NCBI GenBank assembly: GCA_009746045.1
Contig: RPFO01000072.1
Location: 4,924,745 to 4,977,244, forward strand
Reading direction: 5' to 3'
Origin: Mesostigma viride
Lineage: Eukaryota > Streptophyta > Mesostigmatophyceae > Mesostigmatales > Mesostigmataceae
Length of the DNA stretch: 52,500 nt
A model generated the notes under the pieces. The model saw only the letters and a list, made by a program, of their open reading frames with translations. It had not been told where the DNA came from and made no database searches. Of the stretch, positions 35,029 through 43,975 are shown one piece after another; the first letter of the stretch is position 1; the number at the start of each line of letters is the position of its first letter. The translations under genes were made by a program, and so were the position numbers.

Positions 35029-36203
35029 ACCAGGCCCCTGCCCCTCCTGCAACCTTGGCTCAACCCTCCAGCAGGTCCTCACTAACTAACAATGTTTTTA
35101 GGCCTCCTTCCCACCCTGTTCCTTCCATGCCTGCTCTTAACACGGGTCGTGCCTCTGCCCCTGTCGGTCCTTCTGGGCGCCCTAGTGCAGTTCCCTTTTA
35201 CCCACCTGCTTCCTGGTCCTACCCTGAGACGGCCTATGAGGCAGCCCAGGTCCCTACCCGTGTGGCTGATTTAGAAGTTAATAGTGATTTCAGCACCATG
35301 CCCTTAGATGACAGAAATTATGATCATTTTGCCTATTCCTCTCTTCGTGAGCAATATACTGTCCCCTTCTCTTATGGGCACCAGCCTGAAACGGTGGCCC
35401 CGTCTAGACCCCTACCCAAGACTTTTCCTCTTCCTTCCTTCTATCCCGCTTATGTAGCAGTGGAAGCTAGTGGCCCTATGGGAAAAACTGACTCTTCTAA
35501 TCCCCCTAAGCCCCCTGCTCTTCCCCTCTTTGCTAACCTTCCCAAGCTGGATGTCAAGTCTACCCCTCAACAGTTTTTCACCTTTATTATGTTGCTTACA
35601 CAGAACACGGAGTCGTGGCAGAATCATAATAGATGGCGTCTTTCTGATGCTGTATTAGTTCCTCACTATCTCACAACCTGTATTACTCCTGAGCTTGCTA
35701 ACCTCATTCAGTGTGAGTCTTTGGCCTCTCATGCCTACCCTAACTCTGTAGCAGAATTGTTTAAGCGTTTAGAGAACCATTTAGTCCCTCCTGATTCAGA
35801 TTGGCAGGATAGATTAGCCTTTGGTACCTTGCAGCAGGGTACCAAATCATTTAAGGAGTATATGAAAGAGTTTGATGCTCAGATGGTACGAATTAGGGAT
35901 TTGTCGGGTGCAGAAGTACGTGCTCGCTTCCTCCAAGGCCTCAGTAGACCCTTATTACGTGAAGTCAAGCGCCAGTTCTCTGCCTACCGTTTTACTGATC
36001 TGCCCCTCAAGCATGTGCGCCAGCATCTCTTGCGTGTAGCAGATTTCTTCACCACCCCTTCTCTTCCTACCCGTTCCCGTATTAATAATATTATCCTTAC
36101 CCCTGAGGAGGAGAACTCCTATGTAGAAGAATTAGATATCTGTGTTACTGACCTTTCAGCCTTGATGTCTCTCATATCACATGCTATCATTGTAAGGAAG
36201 TAG
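34989..36203 (+). CDS. gag: Gag capsid polyprotein
   Basis: The 404-aa ORF has a Pro-rich N-terminal third and then a retrotransposon-gag (capsid) region: FANLPKLDVKSTPQQFFTF, WRLSDAVLVPHYLTTCITPE, and the conserved TFGTLQQG-like stretch FGTLQQGTKSFKEYMKEFDA, followed by ARFLQGLSRPLLREV. It packages the element's RNA in virus-like particles. It stops just before the zinc knuckle, which lies in the -1 frame. Confidence 0.8.
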   Translation: MQVRFSDDPSLTLNQAPAPPATLAQPSSRSSLTNNVFRPPSHPVPSMPALNTGRASAPVGPSGRPSAVPFYPPASWSYPETAYEAAQVPTRVADLEVNSDFSTMPLDDRNYDHFAYSSLREQYTVPFSYGHQPETVAPSRPLPKTFPLPSFYPAYVAVEASGPMGKTDSSNPPKPPALPLFANLPKLDVKSTPQQFFTFIMLLTQNTESWQNHNRWRLSDAVLVPHYLTTCITPELANLIQCESLASHAYPNSVAELFKRLENHLVPPDSDWQDRLAFGTLQQGTKSFKEYMKEFDAQMVRIRDLSGAEVRARFLQGLSRPLLREVKRQFSAYRFTDLPLKHVRQHLLRVADFFTTPSLPTRSRINNIILTPEEENSYVEELDICVTDLSALMSLISHAIIVRK

Positions 36204-36493
36204 GTCATCTTAAACGTGAGTGCCCCAAGTTCCTTTCGGGTGCTCCCCCTCATCCCGACGCTCGCCCTCCTCGTACCCCTCAGCGTGCTCCTATTCGTCC
36301 TACTTCAGGACGCATTCCTTCAGCTACCCCTAGTAGGCTGAATGCTGTGCAGACAGGATCCCCAGGGTTCCCCTATGATAATCAGGCTCCCGCACCCTCT
36401 TCAATCCCTCGTGACCCTCCAGCAGTGGCTTTTCCGCCAGGGTCTTCTTCGGGGTTCGTTCCTATGGATTTGGGGGGGGAGGGGGAACAGTAG
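36152..36493 (+). CDS. Gag nucleocapsid region with CCHC zinc knuckle (separate frame)
   Basis: No ATG of its own; open between TGA at 36149 and TAG at 36491. It encodes CYHCKEVGHLKREC at 36182-36223, a C-x2-C-x4-H-x4-C knuckle, then a Pro/Arg-rich tail. It overlaps the capsid ORF by about 50 bases in the -1 frame. Either a programmed -1 shift or a one-base mutation links them; I saw no classic heptamer slippery site. Confidence 0.7.
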   Translation, partial: PFSLDVSHITCYHCKEVGHLKRECPKFLSGAPPHPDARPPRTPQRAPIRPTSGRIPSATPSRLNAVQTGSPGFPYDNQAPAPSSIPRDPPAVAFPPGSSSGFVPMDLGGEGEQ

Positions 36494-36605
36494 GCCTGTC
36501 AGCCGGGGGTAACCTGGACAGGTCCTTAGATAGTACCCCAGATAAAATTTTTGCCTGCCTGTTTTTATAACCTCTGTAGGAGCTGAATCTTCCCTACCAC
36601 TACGT

Positions 36606-37100
36606 GTGCGTCCTCTTATGTTCTTGAATGGTGGTTTAACCGTCCCTCACACTGTTGTAGACCCCTTCTTGCATGCTGATGAACTCTTGAATGTCTCTGT
36701 GTTGGTAGATAGCGGTGCGGCTAGCTCCTTTGTGAGCGAGGCCCTAGTTAGACGTTTAGGACTAGTCCCTACCCCTCACACCAAACCCGTTACTGTTCAT
36801 TATGCTGATGGTCGCACCAGTCATTCCCCGGGTACGGTGTCCCTTCCCATGGTTATACAAGGACGTACTGTCAACCTGACGGCCACTATAGGCCCTATCA
36901 CTACCGCTGATGTATTACTAGGATTAGATTGGCACCAGGATAATAAGATTACTATTAATTATGATACCATGGTCATTTGGTTTCCAGATAGCTCTTACTG
37001 GGTACCTGAACGTCATTATAGATTGGAAAATTTATCCTTGGTAGATATTACTCCTCCTACACCTGTTGATCCTCCTGTAAGACCTATACCTGAAGTATAA
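36606..37100 (+). CDS. Retropepsin-type aspartic protease
   Basis: A 164-aa ORF in the same frame as the capsid ORF. The catalytic motif is VLVDSGAASSFVSEALV (DSGA), the flap region is rich in Gly/Thr/Val, and the second hallmark is ADVLLGLDW (LLGxDW). It processes Gag-Pol. Codons upstream of the ATG are open, so it may be made as part of a larger product. Its TAA overlaps the ATG of the next ORF (TAATG). Confidence 0.88.
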   Translation: MRPLMFLNGGLTVPHTVVDPFLHADELLNVSVLVDSGAASSFVSEALVRRLGLVPTPHTKPVTVHYADGRTSHSPGTVSLPMVIQGRTVNLTATIGPITTADVLLGLDWHQDNKITINYDTMVIWFPDSSYWVPERHYRLENLSLVDITPPTPVDPPVRPIPEV

Positions 37101-38791
37101 TGTCAAATGACGAATTACGTTCTGAATTAAAGCAAAATGGATACCTATTATGTATGTTCCTTCAGTTAGAAGTACAAGAGATACCTATCACTAATAATAG
37201 TGTGGATATAGATGTAAATACAGTGGATACAATAGGAGTAGGATTTACTGAAAATGAAATAGTAAGATACATGGCTGTGATAGATTCCTCAAAAGTATTT
37301 GAAGAAAAGACTCCTTCTTATCCTCCTCCTCGTTCTGTTTTACACCGTGTAGTTATCAAGGACGGTGCAGTTCCTACGCACTCTCCGATGTATAGAATGG
37401 GCCCTACCGAGTTAAAGGAACTAAAACAGATTTTAGTGTCATTATTAGAAGCAGGATTGATAGAGCCTAGTAACTCCCCCTACTCAGCTGGTGTCCTGTT
37501 AGTTCCTAAGCCAAATGGCAAGTTTCGCCTAGTTACTGATTATAGGAAGTTGAATGATATTACTGTGAAATCTAAATACCCTCTACCTCGTATTGACGAT
37601 ATATTTAATAAGGTTAAAGGTTCCACTTGTTTCACAGTACTGGATTGTGCGGATGGTTTTTGGCAGTTGCGGATAGCTCCTGAGGATTGCCATAAAACCG
37701 CCTTTGCTACCCCTTTTGGTCATTACCAGTTTAGAGTAGCGGCTATGGGACTCTGTAACTCGCCTGCCTCTTTTCAAATGTTAATGAATGAAGTGCTTAG
37801 ACCTGTTATGGGAAATTCTCATCTTCCTCAGGTGTCCTCTGATCTAAAGGATCCCTCCTTCTCCTCTGTTTCTTTATCTGAGCATGACCGTTCTTGTGCT
37901 CAAGCTTACTTAGATGATATTCTTATTTACTCTCCTGATTTTGAAACGCACCTACGTGATTTAAAGAAAGTATTAGAAATAATGGCTGAAAATTCTTTGT
38001 GGGCGCGCCGTGCTAAAGTGCGTTCGGGTAGGAGTGTCCCATTTTTAGGGCACGTTCTGTCAGATGCCGGGGTCGCTACCGACCCGGATAAAACTAAGTC
38101 AATTCAGGAATGGCCTACTCCTACCGACGTTAAAGGTGTACGTAGTTTCCTAGGAATTGCTTCTTACTATAGGCGTTTTATCCCGCGTTTCGCCACTATA
38201 GCAGCCCCTATTAATCATTTATTAAAGAAGGATATCCCCTTTGTTTGGAGTAGTGAGTGTCAGTCTGCTTTTCAGTGCCTAAAATCCCTACTCCTTTCCC
38301 CTCCTGTACTCATCCTACCGGATACTACTAAACCCTTTGTTGTGGCTACAGATGCTAGTAAAGTAGCTATAGGTGGTGTCCTTCTCCAGGATCAGGGTCA
38401 GGGCTTACAGCCAATTGAGTATATCTCTAGGACAATGCTCCCTGCGGAGCGTAACTATCCCGTCCACCAGCAGGAACTCTTAGCTGTGGTGTATTGTTGC
38501 CACGCGTGGCAGCACTTCCTTAAAGGTGCTCAATTTGATGTCTGCCTGAATGAACCCTGTGAGCTAGATCCTTATAGGTTAGTTATCCAAACGGATCATC
38601 GTCCCCTTACCCATCTTCTCTCCCAACCCAACCTTACCCCTCGGCAAGCGCGCTGGATGGAATTTTTAGCACAGTTTTCCCCTTTTAAACTTCAGTATGT
38701 CAAGGGTGTAGATAACATAGTACCAGATGCACTCTCTCGTCGTGCAGACTATTCCTTCTTCGAGGACCTTGATGTTCTCAATATACTCTAG
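37100..38791 (+). CDS. pol: Reverse transcriptase - RNase H
   Basis: A 563-aa ORF. RT palm: VPKPNGKFRLVTDYRKLN, FTVLDCADGFWQLRI (first Asp), FGHYQFRVAAMGLCNSPASF, and YLDDILIYS (catalytic DD). RNase H of Ty3 type: VVATDASKVAIGGVLLQ, QQELLAVVY, IQTDHRPLTHLL and VPDALSRRA, with the D-E-D-D residues present. Two oddities: a Ser-rich insertion of roughly 30 residues just before YLDD, and a short one before the third RNase H Asp. Start and upstream stop overlap as TAATG, which suggests termination-reinitiation. Confidence 0.95.
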   Translation: MSNDELRSELKQNGYLLCMFLQLEVQEIPITNNSVDIDVNTVDTIGVGFTENEIVRYMAVIDSSKVFEEKTPSYPPPRSVLHRVVIKDGAVPTHSPMYRMGPTELKELKQILVSLLEAGLIEPSNSPYSAGVLLVPKPNGKFRLVTDYRKLNDITVKSKYPLPRIDDIFNKVKGSTCFTVLDCADGFWQLRIAPEDCHKTAFATPFGHYQFRVAAMGLCNSPASFQMLMNEVLRPVMGNSHLPQVSSDLKDPSFSSVSLSEHDRSCAQAYLDDILIYSPDFETHLRDLKKVLEIMAENSLWARRAKVRSGRSVPFLGHVLSDAGVATDPDKTKSIQEWPTPTDVKGVRSFLGIASYYRRFIPRFATIAAPINHLLKKDIPFVWSSECQSAFQCLKSLLLSPPVLILPDTTKPFVVATDASKVAIGGVLLQDQGQGLQPIEYISRTMLPAERNYPVHQQELLAVVYCCHAWQHFLKGAQFDVCLNEPCELDPYRLVIQTDHRPLTHLLSQPNLTPRQARWMEFLAQFSPFKLQYVKGVDNIVPDALSRRADYSFFEDLDVLNIL

Positions 38792-39093
38792 TTCCTACTA
38801 CTATGGGTGTAACCCCTTATGGTGAACTACCTGATGATGATTCCTATGCCTACCTCTTTCATACAGCTGTTCGCATGCCTGATCTCCTTTCTCACGTAGG
38901 ACTCTCTCTCCCGTGTGAGGCCCTTCCTGTGGCCTCGGTGGGGGGGAGGGGAAAAATAAAATTTCTATACCGCTTAGCCATATAGCGACTAGGTCAGGAA
39001 AGTCTTATGAAAACGTAGTCCCTAGGACCTCCCCTTCTCTTCGGCAAGGCGGTAGGAGATCTCTTTAAACCTGTTCTGGATACTTCTGTAGCG

Positions 39094-40620
39094 ATGCCTA
39101 CCTCTGATCTTGAACGCCTTATTAGTAGATTTACGGCCACTGAGCCGGAAGCATTAGCTGCCATTGCTGCACATCCCCAACAATTAGGCAAGCACCCTTG
39201 TAAATTTGTAGGTGGGTTTTTATATGTGCAGATAGCAGATTCTCCCCCTCAATGGCGCCTGTATGTCCCTCCTATCTGTCGCTCCTCCTTGCTCTTTGAG
39301 TTGCATGACTTAGCTGCTCACCAGGGTGGTAAACGGGTACGGGACCTAGTAGCCCGCTCTTATTACTGGCCTTCCCTTTATAAGGATGTGGATGAGTATG
39401 TTAGAACTTGTCAATCTTGCCAGGAAATGAAACCCAATAATGTAGGACAGATAGCAGAACCTAGGACCTTGCCTGACCCTATCATGCCTTGGGATTCTAT
39501 CATGATGGATTTTGTAGGACCTTTTAGAAAGAATGATAGGGGCAATGCCCAAATCCTTGTGTTCATAGATCGTTTTACTCGTATGTGCCATCTTGTGCCG
39601 TGTCCTTTAGAACTCACCGCACGTGATTGCGCACGCCTATACCTCAATAATGTATATAGATATCATGGATTGAGTAGGCAGTTTATTAGTGATAAGGATA
39701 AATTATTTACCTCAGATTTTTGGCAGCAGTTTTTCGCTGCCATCGGTACCAAGGTTACCTACGGTACTGCCTACCACTCCTCCTCCTCTCATTTAGTAGA
39801 GCGTCTTAATAGAGTAGTAGAAGAAGCGCTTAGGCACTATGTTAATGGCTCGGGTAGTGATTGGGAGGATTATTTATGTTTGGTAGAGTTCTCCCTCAAC
39901 AATTGTCCCCAAGCTGCGCATGGATATACGCCCTTCTTCTTAGATACTGGGAGACAGCCCCTTACCCCTACCTCTCTCTTAGCTAGTCCTCTACGGGACA
40001 AGGATGATGTGTCCCGAGATACTGTAGAAGGTGTACAGTCCTTACTAGATAGAATGAAAACTGCTCATGACCACGCGATCTCAGGGTATCAAAAAGCTCA
40101 GGCTAAGTACCTTGCTAGGTTGCGTGCCTCCTTAGATAGACGAGCACCTGAGATAGAAGTAGGAGATCTAGTATTAGTAGAAGGCCCCCGTGTTGGCCGT
40201 TTTGCTCATAAGTTTGAAGCAGAACTGAAGGTCAAACTTAGGCCTGCCTTCTTAGGACCCTTCCATGTGTTGTCTAGGGTAGGAAATTTCTTGTATAAAG
40301 TCGATATCCCTACCTCTTGGCAAACGCATTCAAACACCTTCCATAGGAGCCAGCTTAAACTGTACCACCCTAGTACGTTCGCTGGCAGGGAGTTAGCGCC
40401 TGCCCCTTTAGAGCATAATCCTGACACTGGGGAAGTAGAAGACGAAGTAGAAAGCATCGTGGCCCATCGAGATATCAAAAAGGGCCGCGGTACCCAGCGT
40501 CAGTATAAAGTGAAGTGGATGTATGCTCGTAGTGAAGTAGATAAGGTTTGGTATACGGAGAGTGAGCTAGATGGGTGTAGTCGCCTGCTGCAGGAATATA
40601 AAACCCTGCACAAGCTCTAG
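39094..40620 (+). CDS. Integrase with C-terminal chromodomain
   Basis: A 508-aa ORF. It has an H-x4-H...C-x2-C zinc domain (HDLAAH ... CQSCQ), then the DDE core: MMDFVGPF, ISDKDKLF, and VERLNR with 35 residues between the last two acidic residues (D35E). The HPQTDGQ motif is altered to YHSSSSHLVE. The last 55 residues (VESIVAHRD, YKVKWMYARSEVDKVWY, LLQEY) are a chromodomain, which targets integration to marked chromatin. About 300 bp with two in-frame TAGs separate it from RT. Confidence 0.93.
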   Translation: MPTSDLERLISRFTATEPEALAAIAAHPQQLGKHPCKFVGGFLYVQIADSPPQWRLYVPPICRSSLLFELHDLAAHQGGKRVRDLVARSYYWPSLYKDVDEYVRTCQSCQEMKPNNVGQIAEPRTLPDPIMPWDSIMMDFVGPFRKNDRGNAQILVFIDRFTRMCHLVPCPLELTARDCARLYLNNVYRYHGLSRQFISDKDKLFTSDFWQQFFAAIGTKVTYGTAYHSSSSHLVERLNRVVEEALRHYVNGSGSDWEDYLCLVEFSLNNCPQAAHGYTPFFLDTGRQPLTPTSLLASPLRDKDDVSRDTVEGVQSLLDRMKTAHDHAISGYQKAQAKYLARLRASLDRRAPEIEVGDLVLVEGPRVGRFAHKFEAELKVKLRPAFLGPFHVLSRVGNFLYKVDIPTSWQTHSNTFHRSQLKLYHPSTFAGRELAPAPLEHNPDTGEVEDEVESIVAHRDIKKGRGTQRQYKVKWMYARSEVDKVWYTESELDGCSRLLQEYKTLHKL

Positions 40621-40696
40621 TCGTAGGCCTTCTCCTCTCTTATGTTATGTCTGCTGTCGACGGGTGGTTGGTTGTCCCCTCCCCTCCGCAGCCGTC

Positions 40697-42832
40697 ATGA
40701 CAGAGCCTACCCCTCCGGCTGAGAGCCCGCTGCCGTCCCTGCCCCTACCGGACCCTGAGCTGTATTTCGAGGCCCTTCCGGGCCGCTGGGTGTCGCGATC
40801 ATGTTACCGGGGTGGCGTTGTGCAGCCGGCCCTTCAGGCCCAACATGCGAGCTTAGTCAGGGCGGCCCTCTTCGGGGTCACGTGGTATGGTCCTTCCCCT
40901 AATGAGCCGCACCAGCTTGTCCTGCACGGGTTCGACGATGCCGGACACTGTTTGTTGGGGTGTGGTTCTCGCTGTCCCGCCTTGGAACAGATAGATGCGG
41001 TTCTCCGGTGTTGCCGTGTGTTCTCCTACCTCTCTACCCCTGTGGGCCGTACCTGCCTACGGGAGGTGTTTCCTTGGCTTCCGGCTGAGGGTGATGCTGA
41101 GGTAGATGAGAACCCCTGCGACCTTTTACGGGCCGTAGAATTCATGGAGATAGCTGATCAGGCGGCGGGACTAGCGGTTGATGGTCCTGCCCCTTCGGGC
41201 GCCCCAGCCGAGGTACATTATACTCCAGATTATTCTGCCTCGAGCGCTGCGTCCGCCTCCTCGGCGTCTGTTCCTCCCTCTCCGGTCCCGTCGTCCCCTC
41301 GGTCGACCCGGGGTGTTGCAGTGGAGCCTACCCCTTCGGGTTTGCCTGATCCTCTTTCGGCGACGGTCTCGGCTATGCAGGCTCAGATCCAGTCCCTGAC
41401 CACGGCGTTTGGGGCCTTCCTGGCGGCCCAGGCGCAGGTCCCGGCTACGCCAGCTGGATCCGCGCCTCCTACCCCTTCTGTTGCCCCGGCGACTACGGCT
41501 TCGCCCGCGCCCCCGCTGGCGCCCGCGGTCGCTGTGGTTCCGGCGGCTGCTGCGACTCCTGCTGCCTCTGCGCCTGTGACCGCTGTACCTGCGCCTACGC
41601 GCGAGTCCCCTGCCCCTGTGACCGCGCCCGCTGTCGCTGCTTCCGAGCCTCCACCAGCTCAGTCGCAGCCGTCGCGGGGCTTCTTTGGCGACACTAGCGG
41701 ACTGCCCAGGCTTTGGGAGGGTGGTCCCCCGCAGAGGATCCCGGTTCCTGACTGGAGCCTGGATGGTAGTCAATCTTATGCAGGACTGCCTGTCCCTACG
41801 GGCCCCATTTTTAACATGTGGCCTGAGGGTGCACCGGCCACCGGACCGGCGCGCCAGCTTCGTTGGCGGGTCCGTCACGGCCCCCTGGCTTCGGGTCCGG
41901 CGCGACCGTCTGCTGTACCAGTGTCACCTGCGTCGGTGTCGGCTCCTGCCCCTGCTTCGGCCCCTGCCCCTCCGGCCTCTCTGTCCTTGGCTGCGGTTGT
42001 TCGGTCCACCGGTCAGGATCCTCGCGCTACCCGCGCTTCCGACTCCCTCCGGGAGTTGTCCCAGGGTGATCGGGACAGGGCTCCTTCTGTGGTGCATGCG
42101 ACGCCGGAGTCGCGCGACACGCCCGTGCCTGGATGTGGTATGTCCGCACTCGCCTGCCGCCAGTGTGACCTGCCGCGCGTCTCCGCCGAGCTTGCCATCT
42201 CGCCCATGTCCTACGGGTTTTCCCAGGTGTGTCGGGCGCCTCGGGATCGTGGCCTACCCATTGAGACTGATCGGCCTCCTTTCGACATGGTTATTTTAGC
42301 TGATCCTGTGTTCCAGGGTGAGATCCTGGTTCGGCGCGTTCTGTATCGCTGGGCTAGGCGCCACAACGACTTGGACACCTACGGTGGGTTCCAGTGGGCT
42401 TACCCTCCGCCTCTGGGCATTATGGCTTCGGATGCCCTTACGGTAGAGTTTCCTGCGGTGCCGGGTGTTACGTACACCACGGTCCTCCAGCCCATCCTCG
42501 AGTGGGATGCCCGGCGTCCGGCGCCCCTACCGGGCCAGGGTCTAGACTCCCGCGGTCACCCTCCTCCTCGGGCCAGCGACTACCTAGAGACATTCGGGTC
42601 GCGCCAGTGTACGCGTCGGTGGCGCTCCCGAGAGGTTCGGCACATCCGGTTGTGGCCGTCCAACGTGGAGCCCCTGGTGGACCTGTTTTTCCCGACGGGT
42701 TGCGCCCTCGGATCCGGTATCATCGCCTCCTCCTGCGGGCCCTCTGTGATCGCGGTAGAGCCTTTCCTTCGCCTCTTTGCCTGTGGCTTTCCTGGACTGG
42801 GCCCGTGGCCAGGTCGTTCTTACTCAGCATAG
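40697..42832 (+). CDS. Unknown Pro/Ala-rich ORF in envelope position
   Basis: About 711 aa from ATG 40697; an in-frame ATG at 40571 overlaps integrase. N-terminal 150 residues are globular (PGRWVSRSCYRG, VLHGFDDAGHCLLGCGSRC), the middle is a long Pro/Ala/Ser linker, and the C-terminal 250 residues are globular again (FDMVILADPVFQGEILVRR, RWRSREVRHIRLWP). No signal peptide, transmembrane anchor or fusion-peptide-like segment is evident, so it does not look like an envelope. Base composition is much more GC-rich than pol, which suggests separate origin. A second frame, 42,777-42,995, seems to carry its last 70 residues after a frameshift. Confidence 0.65.
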   Translation: MTEPTPPAESPLPSLPLPDPELYFEALPGRWVSRSCYRGGVVQPALQAQHASLVRAALFGVTWYGPSPNEPHQLVLHGFDDAGHCLLGCGSRCPALEQIDAVLRCCRVFSYLSTPVGRTCLREVFPWLPAEGDAEVDENPCDLLRAVEFMEIADQAAGLAVDGPAPSGAPAEVHYTPDYSASSAASASSASVPPSPVPSSPRSTRGVAVEPTPSGLPDPLSATVSAMQAQIQSLTTAFGAFLAAQAQVPATPAGSAPPTPSVAPATTASPAPPLAPAVAVVPAAAATPAASAPVTAVPAPTRESPAPVTAPAVAASEPPPAQSQPSRGFFGDTSGLPRLWEGGPPQRIPVPDWSLDGSQSYAGLPVPTGPIFNMWPEGAPATGPARQLRWRVRHGPLASGPARPSAVPVSPASVSAPAPASAPAPPASLSLAAVVRSTGQDPRATRASDSLRELSQGDRDRAPSVVHATPESRDTPVPGCGMSALACRQCDLPRVSAELAISPMSYGFSQVCRAPRDRGLPIETDRPPFDMVILADPVFQGEILVRRVLYRWARRHNDLDTYGGFQWAYPPPLGIMASDALTVEFPAVPGVTYTTVLQPILEWDARRPAPLPGQGLDSRGHPPPRASDYLETFGSRQCTRRWRSREVRHIRLWPSNVEPLVDLFFPTGCALGSGIIASSCGPSVIAVEPFLRLFACGFPGLGPWPGRSYSA

Positions 42833-42995
42833 GTATTACTGGGCCTTTCTGGGCCTTTTTCCTGACGGCGTGTGGGCCGATGTTTTCCTCACCGTAGATA
42901 GGCATGACAATGTTGAGGATGTGGCCCATTACCAGGCCTACCTGGAGTCCTGCTGGCCTCCCGTGGTACCTACCAGACGGATGGCCATTAGATAG
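42777..42995 (+). CDS. Likely C-terminal end of the envelope-position ORF, frameshifted
   Basis: This frame reads FLDWARGQVVLTQHRYYWAF and later HDNVEDVAHYQAYLESCW. It overlaps the end of the preceding ORF and looks protein-like where that ORF turns random. I infer a one-base frameshift near 42,770. Confidence 0.4.
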   Translation: MPVAFLDWARGQVVLTQHRYYWAFLGLFPDGVWADVFLTVDRHDNVEDVAHYQAYLESCWPPVVPTRRMAIR

Positions 42996-43350
42996 AGGGC
43001 CTTAGGCCCGACCTGAGGGTGTTGTCCCTCCGGTATGTAGAGTCGCCCTCATATTCTGGCCAGTTGGTTGGCTGTTCTTGGTCCTTGGCGCTGATGTGTT
43101 TACTCTGTGTGTCCTGCCCAGTGCCGTCCCCCCCGGCCAGGACTCCGTTCCAGGCAGTTAGGGGAACCTACCACCAGGCTTGGTGCTGGCTAACCCTACA
43201 CCACCCGGCGTGGTGGTGGAGACCGTGTGAACTATTGGTGCTTTGTATCTGGGATGGTCTATCGATTGTGTTGGTGTGTGTGGGTGCATTAGGATTTTCC
43301 TACCCCTTCGTTTCCTCCCTGTGCGTAGGGAGAGGGCTCCCTACCTTTGT

Positions 43351-43361
43351 GGGGGGGGAGG
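43351..43361 (+). promoter_or_regulatory. Polypurine tract
   Basis: GGGGGGGGAGG directly before the 3' LTR, the expected primer for plus-strand DNA synthesis. Confidence 0.85.
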
Positions 43362-43933
43362 TGTTACGTCGCGTAACAATTCGTTGTAGTTACGGACGTA
43401 AATTAGGTCCTTTGCCTCGGTTGTCCCTAGGTTTACGTTTAGGCTCCTACCGGGACATTATTGTCCTCGTAACAGTACTGTGGTACATTGGGTGCCGTTG
43501 GGCGCCGCGCCGCGTACTTTACTAGTGGTCCTGATCCTGGGTAGAATGTAGTGGACCAGCGTGCATCAGTAGATTTAGTGGACCAGCGTGCACCTGTAGG
43601 CGAGGGCCATGTCGGCCCGAGCGTGTTGGACCGTTGGTGACCATTTATGCGCGTTCTACCCTTTGTGTGTGCACTCGGCGTGTGTTAAGTGAATTGACAC
43701 ATTTAGGCTTGGGTCACGGCAGTGTAGTTGTGTTTCCTTCCTCTATTCCTGGAGTAAACGGGTTTTGGTAAATGGTTGTATGGCGTATTATAGCAACACT
43801 TACGTTAATGCATTGAGATCAGCTCCGTCACGTTCGTCTTTCGCCAGAGGGTTAAGTAGAGGAGGCCTGACCAGTTTAGGTAGTATCAGGCCCATTAGAG
43901 GTAGAGGTGGAGGTAGATATCCGCGGCGTAACA
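43362..43933 (+). repeat. 3' LTR
   Basis: Identical to the 5' LTR except for one missing G. Followed directly by CTGGGACAGG of the virus-like block, not by a copy of the left flank. Confidence 0.95.
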
Positions 43934-43975
43934 CTGGGACAGGCGCCGCTCGGGGGGGGCGTGCAGCAGCCCATA

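Larger units (their letters stand above)
33130..43933 (+). mobile_element. Ty3/gypsy LTR retrotransposon, chromovirus type, 10.8 kb
   Basis: Two LTRs (573 and 572 bp) enclose gag, protease, RT, RNase H, integrase and a C-terminal chromodomain in Ty3 order, plus a small hybrid-binding-domain ORF before gag and an unknown ORF after integrase. The LTRs differ by one base indel, so insertion is recent. Gag is spread over frames. The 5-bp flanks are CTACA and CTGGG, so no target-site duplication is visible. Confidence 0.93.

Noticed and set aside
38803-38985. 60-codon frame between RT and integrase
   Set aside because: In frame with integrase but separated by two TAG codons and without a recognisable domain; probably the remnant of a linker.
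41171-41878. 235-codon Arg-rich frame on the minus strand
   Set aside because: It is the antisense shadow of the Pro/Ala-rich ORF of the retrotransposon.
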